Positions 1-5,021 are shown, counted from the stretch's first letter. The stretch is 5,021 bases of DNA from Candidatus Roizmanbacteria bacterium RIFCSPHIGHO2_02_FULL_43_11 (GCA_001789515.1 MFZT01000035.1:1-5021), one strand, 5' to 3'. Program-made: numbers and translations. The notes: generated by a model not told the origin, from the sequence alone.

Positions 1-13
1 ATTCTCGCCTATT

Positions 14-37
14 CATATATCACGGTAGGGTATTGTA
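14..37 (-). promoter_or_regulatory. Possible extended -10 and start of a leftward gene at the window edge
   Basis: On the minus strand an extended -10 sequence, TGATACAAT, has its hexamer at 37-32, and an ATG follows at 16-14. That ATG reads Met-Asn-Arg-Arg-Glu before the window ends. No good -35 box and no Shine-Dalgarno sequence are visible, and five codons cannot establish a gene. If real, it would be a gene divergent from the 485-residue protein, with the 44-57 inverted repeat between the two promoters. This is a weak suggestion only. Confidence 0.15.
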
Positions 38-43
38 TCACGT

Positions 44-60
44 AACATGTTCATGTTTTT
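44..60. other. Small inverted repeat followed by a T-run
   Basis: AACATG and CATGTT (44-49 and 52-57) are perfect complements separated by TT, and a run of five T covers 56-60. As RNA the hairpin would be short and AT-rich (about 5 bp with a 4-nt loop), so it is a poor intrinsic terminator. It could end a gene lying to the left, or be a protein-binding palindrome upstream of the promoter at 100-128. The sequence does not decide between these, and chance is also possible. Confidence 0.25.
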
Positions 61-99
61 CAGCAACAATTTTCTCTTGACGATTCCTGATATATGCCA

Positions 100-128
100 T
101 TGACTGGGATTATATATTCTTGTATACT
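100..128 (+). promoter_or_regulatory. Strong sigma-70-type promoter for the 485-residue protein
   Basis: TTGACT at 100-105 and TATACT at 123-128 are separated by exactly 17 bases, which is close to an ideal housekeeping promoter. Transcription would be expected to start about 6-8 bases after the -10 box, near 134-136. The ATG is at 139, leaving a leader of only about 3-5 nt with no room for a Shine-Dalgarno sequence. A second TTGAC motif (77-82, TTGACG) lies 23 bases upstream but has no matching -10 box. Confidence 0.75.
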
Positions 129-138
129 TTAAACTGGA

Positions 139-1596
139 ATGGATCGAGAAACTGGTTCGCTTGATAAAACTTCACAACCAAGTAAGAGGCTAGACCGCCT
201 CTCTTTCAGGCAGAAAGTCGCATCAGTAATAGGCGTTAGTACAATCCTTGGTGGGACTGTCGGGGAAATAATTCGTCCCATGGAAAAGGCTAAAGGACTC
301 CTTGATCCCCCTTCTCATTATTATGACTATCTCACTGTCGTTAATAGTCGTGTGGAGAATCAATCTGAAGATGTGTCGCCCGCAGCCTGGCGAGAACCAC
401 CGGCCAAGTTTGTAGAAAGCTCACTAACAACTCTGCATGACACAGATGGAGGAGTCTCTGTTGACTACTCACAAGCTTCACCCCATCCTCTTACCCATGA
501 GGAGGCAGAAAAACAATATGAAGAACTCCCCGATTATGTAAAGCACGCTATTTCGCGAGCCTACATGACAAGATCTGGAATGTATGAAGGATATTGGAGA
601 GATATAGATAAGGATGTGATGAAGTATGTTCTACATATGGAGATGGTAGGACCTGTTAAGAACATTACTATTATCAGGGAGCGAGATAGTTTGATTCTTG
701 TGAAGATGGCAGATGATGGAACAGTAAGCTATTCCGTTATCTGGATGATTCCAGGAAAGGACAACTGGAATGGTGTCGAAGGAATTTCTGCACCTGAAGA
801 GGCTTTCAAGAGCCTTGATGAGATTTTAGCCGATACTCCTCTTGCACAGATTAGTCCTGAGGGAATTCAGGCAATGCTTTACATCATACAGCATACTGAG
901 CTCACTCCAGATGAGCAGCGTATGCTAAATGAAAGCTTAAAGGAGATGAAGATTGACAGTGAATATGTAATGATTGAACTTTTGGCAATGCTGAGCAGGT
1001 CTGGCGATGAAGTCCCTTTTTTGTCTAAGGGGACAATGTTAACGCTTCTTAAGAGGGTTAGTGCAGAACTTGCTCAAGATGATCCCAATAGTCAGTCGAC
1101 TAATATAGATGCAATACAAGCGTCAAGTGCAATTCTTGCTGCAGAGTCCTTGTATAGTAAAGATGCCAGTGATCACATTGATGAATCACACATTGAACGA
1201 ACCGTACGGTATATACGCATGTCTATGGAAGAGGGCATTGCTTCCAACAAGATGTTCCAACATGAGATTGATTTTATTATCGCAAATGTCGTTGCACGTG
1301 AATTTAACAATGTTGATTATGCAGATATTGTTCATATGATTAAGCTTCTTGAAGAAGAACGAGGAAAATATCATAGCCTGGTTGACTACTATCCTCCCGT
1401 TGCTTTGTCGGGAGCCTATCCGCATAGAGTTAGTTACATGCAATCTTATCATTTTGAGGACAATCATGTGTTATCAGATGTATATGCCGTTGCCACAAAG
1501 GGAACTCCTCAAAATATTGAGGCCTTATTAAGCCAGATTGCTTTGGAATATCACTGGCAAACGATGCGCATGAGAGTTCAGAAAGCATTGCCATAG
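139..1596 (+). CDS. Uncharacterised 485-residue protein, cysteine-free, possible N-terminal membrane anchor
   Basis: I do not recognise this family. The reading frame is long, uninterrupted and directly preceded by a good promoter, so the gene is probably real. Residues 1-26 are polar with several Lys/Arg. Residues 27-45 (VASVIGVSTILGGTVGEII) are the only markedly hydrophobic stretch and could be a signal anchor, though Gly, Ser and Thr make it a weak one. Residues 55-130 are Pro-, Ser- and acid-rich and probably a linker. Residues 173-205 read like a small beta meander (NITII, SLILVKM, VSYSVIWMI). Residues 218-410 look mostly helical, with acidic amphipathic segments. Residues 411-449 are rich in Tyr and His. 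There is no cysteine in 485 residues, and I see no catalytic or metal-binding motif. ATG 139 was chosen as the first start after the promoter. The next in-frame Met, residue 48 (ATG at 280), would remove the hydrophobic segment and has no better ribosome site. It may be a membrane-anchored extracytoplasmic protein, but that is inference. Confidence 0.8.
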   Translation: MDRETGSLDKTSQPSKRLDRLSFRQKVASVIGVSTILGGTVGEIIRPMEKAKGLLDPPSHYYDYLTVVNSRVENQSEDVSPAAWREPPAKFVESSLTTLHDTDGGVSVDYSQASPHPLTHEEAEKQYEELPDYVKHAISRAYMTRSGMYEGYWRDIDKDVMKYVLHMEMVGPVKNITIIRERDSLILVKMADDGTVSYSVIWMIPGKDNWNGVEGISAPEEAFKSLDEILADTPLAQISPEGIQAMLYIIQHTELTPDEQRMLNESLKEMKIDSEYVMIELLAMLSRSGDEVPFLSKGTMLTLLKRVSAELAQDDPNSQSTNIDAIQASSAILAAESLYSKDASDHIDESHIERTVRYIRMSMEEGIASNKMFQHEIDFIIANVVAREFNNVDYADIVHMIKLLEEERGKYHSLVDYYPPVALSGAYPHRVSYMQSYHFEDNHVLSDVYAVATKGTPQNIEALLSQIALEYHWQTMRMRVQKALP

Positions 1597-1727
1597 TAAT
1601 AATTTTGCGGACAACCTCTTGCATTCCATCACTCCTGTATTGTGTAGCTAGCCTCTATGGATGATGGCCAGACATATGTGATAGAGATCAACGCAAAACT
1701 GGGAAGACAGAAGTCGTAGACGTCATC
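1597..1727. other. Convergent spacer without a clear terminator
   Basis: This 131-base gap separates the stop codons of two genes that face each other. I looked for a GC-rich hairpin followed by a T-run on either strand and found none. Only trivial palindromes such as GCTAGC and GACGTC occur. Termination here may be factor-dependent, or the transcripts may overlap. No small gene is supported. Confidence 0.5.
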
Positions 1728-3113
1728 TCAAAGCTCAGGATAACTTCTAGAGTTTAACTTCAGCAAAACCTCATCGTTCCTTTGTGGTTTCTTAATAGTC
1801 ATATCGCCGACATTTGCCAATATTGCCTGTTCCAGCGCATCCCGTGCTGTATCCTCACCGTGAGTTAAAAAAACTTGATGGACGCCTTGAATTGGTTTAA
1901 GCCATTTTAGAAGCTGAGACTCATCTGCGTGGGCACTAAGTGAGTCAATACGAGAAACAGTAGCGCGGATTGAGACATTTTGATCATTAATGCGTATACT
2001 TTGAGCCCCTTCCTCAATTGCACGTCCCATCGTTTCTTCCCCTTGATACCCAACAAAGAGAATGCGCGTGGAGGTTATAGGTAAATATTGCACCGCATGA
2101 CTTACAATTCTCCCTCCTGTCATCATCCCACTTCCTGCAATAATAACTTTAGGCCCATGCACAGCTTCAATCGCATGACCCTGCTTCTTTCTCTCCAATA
2201 CATGCAGGCCAGTAAACTCAAAAGGATTCCCTCGAGAAATTACATCATGAAAATTATCATTATAGAGCGCTCCATAGCGAAGATAGACTTCGGTTGTGTG
2301 AATTCCCATGGGACTGTCAAGAAAAATTGGTGTTTGGGCTTTAATCTTTGCACTATCCTTAAGCTGCTTGAGAAGGTAAAGAACCTCCTGCGTTCGCTCA
2401 ATCGCAAATGCGGGAATGAGCAGTGCCCCACCAGATGATTCAATAGCGTTTACTTCTTTCTGCATAAGCTCCTTTGTGTCTTCATGCGGGTGCATACGCC
2501 CACCATATGTCGATTCCATGACCACAACATCCTCTTCCGTAAAGAGATAAGGGTCAGACATCATATTATGTGGCCAGTTGCCTATATCACCGCTAAAAAC
2601 GATCTTTCTCGTTTGCGTAGTGGTATGTGTATCATTAAGCTCAATACTTGCAGCCCCCATAATATGCCCAGCATCTCGATAAGTAATATCAAATCCGTCA
2701 AGGTGAAAAGTTTGGTCATATTCAATGATTTCTGCCTGCTCCATAACGTAATCAACCTCATCCTCTGTATAAAGGGGAATAGTGTCCTCACTCTCCCTCG
2801 CAATTTTCGCAGCGTCATGCAGGACAATGCCCATAAGGTCAAGGGTGGGCTCTGTCATATATATTTTCCCTTTATACCCCATCTGGTACAGCATGGGTAA
2901 ACGACCGCAGTGATCAAGATGGGCGTGAGTGAGTAATACCGCCTTGAGCTTTGATGGTTGAAAGGGTACAGGGACTCGATTGAGAGACTCCACTTCTTTT
3001 GTTCCCTGATACATGCCAAAATCAATAAGAAAATAAGGCTCGTAATTTTTATTGAGTTGGTAACAGGAGCCCGTCACTGTCCCTGAAGCTCCAAAGAATG
3101 AGATCGATTTCAT
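1728..3113 (-). CDS. Beta-CASP metallo-beta-lactamase, RNA-processing exonuclease type (CPSF73/Ysh1-like)
   Basis: This 461-residue protein carries the full signature of the beta-CASP metallo-beta-lactamases that act on RNA. It opens with GASGTVTGS (8-16) and has IDFGMYQG at 30-37. The metal-binding core is HAHLDH (63-68), His150 in DAGHIMGA and Asp176 in FSGDIGN. The beta-CASP region has motif A Glu200 in MESTYGGR, IPAFAIERTQE at 233-243, SGMMTGGR at 328-335, motif B His395 in SAHADE and motif C His418 in LTHGED. Every expected catalytic residue is present and the length is normal. Characterised relatives such as the Thermus protein TTHA0252 are Zn-dependent RNases, so cytoplasmic RNA maturation or decay is the likely role; the exact substrate is unknown. 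The frame is open back to a TTG at 3149, with an ATG at 3125. I prefer ATG 3113 because family members begin just before the GAxGTVTGS motif and because a -10-like box sits 7 bases upstream. The ATG at 3125 has a weak AGGT upstream and adds only four residues. The gene stands alone, divergent from the small membrane protein gene. Confidence 0.95.
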   Translation of the reverse strand: MKSISFFGASGTVTGSCYQLNKNYEPYFLIDFGMYQGTKEVESLNRVPVPFQPSKLKAVLLTHAHLDHCGRLPMLYQMGYKGKIYMTEPTLDLMGIVLHDAAKIARESEDTIPLYTEDEVDYVMEQAEIIEYDQTFHLDGFDITYRDAGHIMGAASIELNDTHTTTQTRKIVFSGDIGNWPHNMMSDPYLFTEEDVVVMESTYGGRMHPHEDTKELMQKEVNAIESSGGALLIPAFAIERTQEVLYLLKQLKDSAKIKAQTPIFLDSPMGIHTTEVYLRYGALYNDNFHDVISRGNPFEFTGLHVLERKKQGHAIEAVHGPKVIIAGSGMMTGGRIVSHAVQYLPITSTRILFVGYQGEETMGRAIEEGAQSIRINDQNVSIRATVSRIDSLSAHADESQLLKWLKPIQGVHQVFLTHGEDTARDALEQAILANVGDMTIKKPQRNDEVLLKLNSRSYPEL

Positions 3114-3120
3114 AGGGTTA

Positions 3121-3149
3121 ACCATAACATACCTGATTTTGAAACTCAA
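3121..3149 (-). promoter_or_regulatory. Candidate promoter of the beta-CASP gene, leaderless arrangement
   Basis: Read on the minus strand, TTGAGT (3149-3144) is followed after 17 bases by TATGGT (3126-3121), which is preceded by TG plus one base as in an extended -10 element. Seven bases then lead to ATG 3113, so transcription would begin at or next to the start codon. Each hexamer matches consensus at only four of six positions, so this is moderate evidence. If it is correct, the TTG at 3149 and the ATG at 3125 lie within or upstream of the promoter and cannot be starts. Confidence 0.4.
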
Positions 3150-3176
3150 CTAACGTTCACATAGCTGTAGAACTCC

Positions 3177-3206
3177 TTGAATTTGTGCTGAGTTCATGGC
3201 TATACT
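3177..3206 (+). promoter_or_regulatory. Promoter of the small membrane protein gene
   Basis: TTGAAT at 3177-3182 and TATACT at 3201-3206 are separated by 18 bases. The expected start of transcription is near 3212-3214, giving a leader of about 26 nt that holds the strong ribosome site at 3226-3235. The TATACT hexamer is identical to the -10 box of the 485-residue protein gene. Confidence 0.6.
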
Positions 3207-3219
3207 ATGCATGATGCAT
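3207..3219. repeat. ATGCAT-G-ATGCAT palindrome at the transcription start region
   Basis: The 13 bases ATGCATGATGCAT are an inverted repeat around a central G, and also a direct repeat because ATGCAT is itself palindromic. It begins immediately after the -10 box of the membrane protein promoter and covers the expected transcription start. A repressor bound here would block initiation, but no regulator is known, and a 6-base self-palindrome appearing twice could be chance. Confidence 0.35.
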
Positions 3220-3225
3220 TAAGAG

Positions 3226-3235
3226 AGGAGGTGAT
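3226..3235 (+). promoter_or_regulatory. Near-ideal Shine-Dalgarno sequence
   Basis: AGGAGGTGAT is fully complementary to the canonical ATCACCTCCT 3' end of bacterial 16S rRNA. The AGGAGG core ends seven bases before ATG 3239, a normal spacing, and this fixes that start codon. No other gene in the window has a comparable site. Confidence 0.85.
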
Positions 3236-3238
3236 GGT

Positions 3239-3625
3239 ATGTATATAAAGAAATTCATTACCTACTATGTTGCGAATGCTGTCGTGCTCTATCTCGTATC
3301 TGTATATGCGAGCAACTTTGTAGTGTTTGGCCGGTCAGAAATCGGAGCAGCGCAGGCATTGTTAACCACAGCTTTTGGACTGACATTAGCCGCCATGCTT
3401 GTTGACCTTGTTCTGCGAGACTTTAATATTGCCCTGCAATCAGACCGGTATTTGACCCTCGAGCTTGGCGTGAACATTGTTACCTTATATGTGCTTGCAC
3501 GAACGCCACTGCAAAGTTCAGTCGGTGTCGGCATTACGGCATTTTGGGTAGCAATTCTGACGGGCTTTGGTTTAAGTCTTGCTCAGTTTACGGTCAAAAG
3601 TGTCACAGATAAAGCTAAATCTTAA
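3239..3625 (+). CDS. Small integral membrane protein, about four transmembrane segments, function unknown
   Basis: This 128-residue protein is mostly hydrophobic, with probable membrane segments at about 9-30, 38-59, 74-90 and 96-118. A basic N-terminus (KK at 4-5) and a short basic tail (VTDKAKS) would place both ends in the cytoplasm by the positive-inside rule. The loop at 60-73 is charged and carries RDF and SDRY. There is no cysteine and no recognisable catalytic motif. Size and topology resemble small four-helix membrane families, including those annotated as phage holin superfamily IV in many genomes, but I see no diagnostic motif and no phage genes nearby, so I do not assign that name. 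The start is fixed by the 10-base Shine-Dalgarno match. The gene has its own promoter, is divergent from the beta-CASP gene, and its 3' end overlaps the end of the radC-type gene by 11 bases. Strong translation signals suggest it is well expressed. Confidence 0.85.
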   Translation: MYIKKFITYYVANAVVLYLVSVYASNFVVFGRSEIGAAQALLTTAFGLTLAAMLVDLVLRDFNIALQSDRYLTLELGVNIVTLYVLARTPLQSSVGVGITAFWVAILTGFGLSLAQFTVKSVTDKAKS

Positions 3626-4283
3626 AAAGATTCTGCTCCTGTAGTGAGATATAGTTTCGCTCGCAGACGATAATATGGTCGATAAGTGCAATCCCCAGCA
3701 CGTCGCCAGCACGGGCAATTCTTTGTGTAAGTAAAATATCCGGATGTGAGGGTTGAGGGTCTCCTGACGGGTGATTGTGAGCAAGAGCCAAGTTTACCGC
3801 TCCTAGCCGTATCGCTGGTTCAAAAACCTCTCGTGGATGCACAATGCTTGCGTTCAAAGATCCAATTGAAATGGTCACGGTTTGAATGAGTTGTCTACGC
3901 GCATTCAGATATATCCCAATAAAGTATTCCTTTTTCTTATTGCGAATATGGGAGACTATTTGCACCAGATCATCAACATTTTCTATACTGGGTTGTTGTG
4001 ATGTCATACGTAACCTCATTGTAATCTCGCGGGCAGCTAGGATAGTTGCACAACCAGACGCACCAAGTCCTTTCTTAGCCAGAAGTTCCTTATAAGAATA
4101 ATGATGGATATCACTTATGTTTCCTGATGGCAGGATGCTTTTAGCTAAATGGGTAACATCGTGTCCTGAAGTTCCTGACCGCAAAAGGATCATAAGAAGT
4201 TCTGTATCATTAAGAGCATGCGGACCCTGTTCAATTATCTTCTCCCTTGGCCTTTTGAAGGCAGGCAAATTTTTAATGCTCAT
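3615..4283 (-). CDS. radC: RadC-family JAMM/MPN+ protein
   Basis: This 222-residue protein is a full-length RadC-family member. It begins MSIKNLPAFKRPREKIIEQG, the usual RadC opening, followed by the LNDTELLMILLRSGT segment (24-38). Residues 66-92 correspond to the helix-hairpin-helix-like region (ELLAKKGLGASGCATILAA), with Cys78 where I recall a Lys being usual. The JAMM metal-binding motif is intact: His169 and His171 in AHNHPSGDP, then Ser179 and Asp182. Upstream, HPREVFEPAIRLGA (149-162) is also typical. The fold is that of a Zn-dependent JAMM hydrolase, but the family's activity and substrate are unsettled, and the old DNA-repair label came from a mis-mapped E. coli mutation. The frame is open to a TTG at 4367; ATG 4283 is chosen because it matches the family N-terminus and the longer form would run into the neighbouring gene. 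No clear Shine-Dalgarno sequence precedes it. It is divergent from the dsbA-like gene and its end overlaps the membrane protein gene. Confidence 0.94.
   Translation of the reverse strand: MSIKNLPAFKRPREKIIEQGPHALNDTELLMILLRSGTSGHDVTHLAKSILPSGNISDIHHYSYKELLAKKGLGASGCATILAAREITMRLRMTSQQPSIENVDDLVQIVSHIRNKKKEYFIGIYLNARRQLIQTVTISIGSLNASIVHPREVFEPAIRLGAVNLALAHNHPSGDPQPSHPDILLTQRIARAGDVLGIALIDHIIVCERNYISLQEQNLFKI
3618..3632. repeat. Short palindrome over the two convergent stop codons
   Basis: AATCTT (3618-3623) and AAGATT (3627-3632) are perfect complements around an AAA loop. The palindrome lies at the tail-to-tail junction: the rightward gene stops at 3623-3625 and the leftward gene at 3617-3615. 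A 6-bp AT-rich stem without a clean U-tract on either strand is a weak terminator at best. It may act as a minimal bidirectional transcript end, or be incidental. Confidence 0.25.
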
Positions 4284-4288
4284 ATTGC

Positions 4289-4317
4289 AATATCTCAACT
4301 CGTAACGTATGATTGAA
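4289..4317 (-). promoter_or_regulatory. Candidate radC promoter
   Basis: On the minus strand TTCAAT (4317-4312) and GATATT (4294-4289) are 17 bases apart, and ATG 4283 follows five bases later. That would give a leaderless or near-leaderless message. The -10 match is only four of six. An alternative -10, TATGAT (4323-4318), would give a longer leader but lacks a -35 box at the right distance. Confidence 0.3.
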
Positions 4318-4322
4318 TCATA
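4308..4322. promoter_or_regulatory. 15-base perfect palindrome in the radC/dsbA divergent spacer (possible operator)
   Basis: TATGATTGAATCATA is a perfect inverted repeat with 7-base arms around one central base. It sits in the 65-base spacer between two divergent genes. It contains the putative -35 boxes of both: TTGAAT at 4313-4318 on the plus strand, and TTCAAT at 4317-4312 on the minus strand. A dimeric regulator bound here could control both genes. The spacer is AT-rich, which raises the chance expectation, and no regulator gene is in view. Confidence 0.45.
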
Positions 4323-4342
4323 TCTATTGAAAGTTAAATAAT
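4313..4342 (+). promoter_or_regulatory. Candidate promoter of the dsbA-like gene
   Basis: TTGAAT at 4313-4318 is followed after 18 bases by AATAAT at 4337-4342, a five-of-six -10 match that lacks the usual first T. ATG 4349 lies six bases further on, about where transcription should start. No Shine-Dalgarno sequence is present, which fits a leaderless message. The region is AT-rich, so confidence is limited. Confidence 0.35.
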
Positions 4343-4348
4343 TATGAA

Positions 4349-5021
4349 ATGACACAGCGTGGCACAAATATCATTTTAGGCATTGTCGCAGTTGTTGCCA
4401 TATTTGCACTTTTATGGGGAGCTTGGAAGGTTACATCAACATCTACTCCTGAACAAAGTAGCAAGCCTATCGACTTACCAGTAAACACAAGCGACATGAT
4501 AAAGGGCAACCCCAACTCCCCTATGACGCTTGTTGAGTACAGCGACTTCCAGTGCCCAACGTGCCGCTTGTATGCGCCAATTGTCAAAAGCCTTGTTGAA
4601 AAAAACGGCGATCTTCGATTGGTCTATCGTCACTTCCCGCTTGAGCAGCACCAATATTCACGTCACACAGCGCGTGCAGCAGAAGCAGCTGGTAAACAAG
4701 ATGCGTTTTTCCCTATGCATGATCTCATATTTGAGAAACAAGATGAGTGGAAGGAAAGCAAAGACATTGATAAGACACTCCTTGAGCATGCAGCGTCTCT
4801 GAAACTTGACATTGCGCAGTTTAAAAAAGATTACGAGAGTGCAGCCGTGCAGAAAAAAGTACAGGATGATTATAACAGTGGTATCGGTTATGGCGTTGGG
4901 GGAACTCCAACCTTTTTCTTAGACGGGGTACAACTCGAGAAGTTGCTTTCGCTTGATGAGTTTCAAAAGCTCATTGATGCGGAAAGAGAGAAGGTGGGCA
5001 TCGGCACTCCCAGTGGAACAA
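4349..5021 (+). CDS. Membrane-anchored DsbA-like thiol-disulfide oxidoreductase (3' end outside window)
   Basis: The frame is open from ATG 4349 to the window edge, giving 224 codons without a stop. Residues 8-26 form a hydrophobic N-terminal helix (IILGIVAVVAIFALLWGAW) that probably anchors the protein with its domain outside the cytoplasm. A Ser/Thr/Pro-rich linker follows to about residue 50. The thioredoxin-fold domain starts near 53 with GNPNSPMTLVEYSDFQCPTC, the classic opening of the DSBA-like (thioredoxin_4) family, and holds the redox pair Cys69/Cys72 in CPTC. VYRHFPL (92-98), HTARAAEAAGKQDAFFPMHDLIF (106-128) and the cis-proline loop GGTPTFFLDG (184-193, Pro187) complete it. The helical insertion spans about 130-175. 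These proteins catalyse disulfide formation or isomerisation in exported proteins. The domain looks nearly complete by residue 215, so only a short tail is probably missing. No reoxidation partner (VKOR or DsbB) is visible; it could lie beyond the edge. The ATG overlaps the stop of a two-codon ATG-AAA-TGA frame at 4344-4352, which I regard as incidental. Confidence 0.93.
   Translation, partial: MTQRGTNIILGIVAVVAIFALLWGAWKVTSTSTPEQSSKPIDLPVNTSDMIKGNPNSPMTLVEYSDFQCPTCRLYAPIVKSLVEKNGDLRLVYRHFPLEQHQYSRHTARAAEAAGKQDAFFPMHDLIFEKQDEWKESKDIDKTLLEHAASLKLDIAQFKKDYESAAVQKKVQDDYNSGIGYGVGGTPTFFLDGVQLEKLLSLDEFQKLIDAEREKVGIGTPSGT

Noticed and set aside
77..122. Apparent 23-base tandem repeat beginning TTGAC at 77 and 100
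   Set aside because: Beyond TTGAC and a TATAT run, the two copies do not align without shifts.
1109..1624. Short frames on both strands over the end of the 485-residue protein gene
   Set aside because: They have no promoter or ribosome site of their own and sit within a long uninterrupted frame with a strong promoter.
2088..2900. Plus-strand open frames of 116 and 138 codons inside the beta-CASP gene
   Set aside because: They lie opposite a full-length gene with all catalytic motifs intact, lack ribosome sites, and have protein compositions typical of antisense frames.
3114..3149. Upstream starts for the beta-CASP gene: TTG at 3149 and ATG at 3125
   Set aside because: The added residues precede the family's normal beginning. 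The TTG has its nearest AAGGAG 23 bases away and overlaps a candidate -35 box. The ATG at 3125 has only a weak AGGT upstream and remains a minor alternative.
3157..3178. Minus-strand AAGGAG followed 10 bases later by ATG-TGA, a start-stop element upstream of the beta-CASP gene
   Set aside because: It codes for a single Met, and it lies upstream of the preferred promoter so would not be transcribed. The AAGGAG also overlaps the -35 box of the opposite-strand promoter, which explains part of its sequence.
3239..3625. Naming the small membrane protein a phage holin
   Set aside because: Four membrane segments and small size are not diagnostic. There is no endolysin or other phage gene in the window.
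4344..4352. ATG-AAA-TGA mini-frame overlapping the dsbA-like start
   Set aside because: Two codons with no ribosome site, in an AT-rich stretch where such triplets arise by chance. It would not be in the message if transcription starts near 4349.
4284..4367. 28-residue N-terminal extension of the RadC protein from a TTG
   Set aside because: RadC proteins begin at the MSIK...RPREK segment. The extension has no family similarity and would overlap the dsbA-like coding sequence.
4342..4802. Minus-strand 81-codon and plus-strand 90-codon frames over the dsbA-like gene
   Set aside because: The in-frame reading from 4349 gives an unmistakable DsbA-like domain with CPTC and the cis-proline loop, so the other frames are shadows.

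Overview
The window looks like a compact bacterial chromosome segment of moderate GC. It holds five protein genes, the last cut by the window edge, and I see no mobile element, CRISPR array, tRNA or rRNA. The standard genetic code fits: TGA ends the metallo-beta-lactamase gene at the length expected for its family. The gene set and very short spacers would suit a Patescibacteria/CPR-type lineage (UGA-stop members, not the UGA=Gly groups). That assignment is an impression from family-level knowledge, not something the sequence proves.

Layout, left to right. Bases 1-138 are non-coding, with a strong sigma-70-type promoter pointing right. 139-1596 (+) encodes an unrecognised 485-residue, cysteine-free protein with a possible N-terminal membrane anchor. 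1728-3113 (-) encodes a beta-CASP metallo-beta-lactamase of the RNA-processing (CPSF73/Ysh1-like) type. 3239-3625 (+) encodes a 128-residue protein with about four membrane segments and an ideal Shine-Dalgarno sequence. 3615-4283 (-) encodes a RadC-family JAMM protein. 4349 to the end (+) is a membrane-anchored DsbA-like thiol oxidoreductase with a CPTC active site; its 3' end lies outside the window.

Strands alternate strictly (+ - + - +), so no two neighbours can share an operon and each gene needs its own promoter. For the 485-residue protein the promoter is strong and sits so close to the ATG that the transcript would be nearly leaderless. Weaker promoter-like sequences are placed the same way before the metallo-beta-lactamase, radC and dsbA-like genes. 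The small membrane protein is the exception, with a leader of about 26 nt and a 10-base anti-16S match. The radC/dsbA divergent spacer carries a perfect 15-base palindrome that overlaps both putative -35 boxes.

Functionally the genes look like independent housekeeping units (RNA processing, a RadC-type protein, extracytoplasmic disulfide chemistry) plus two uncharacterised proteins. I found no convincing new multi-gene system. The best leads are the unknown 485-residue protein, the leaderless-promoter pattern and the shared palindrome.
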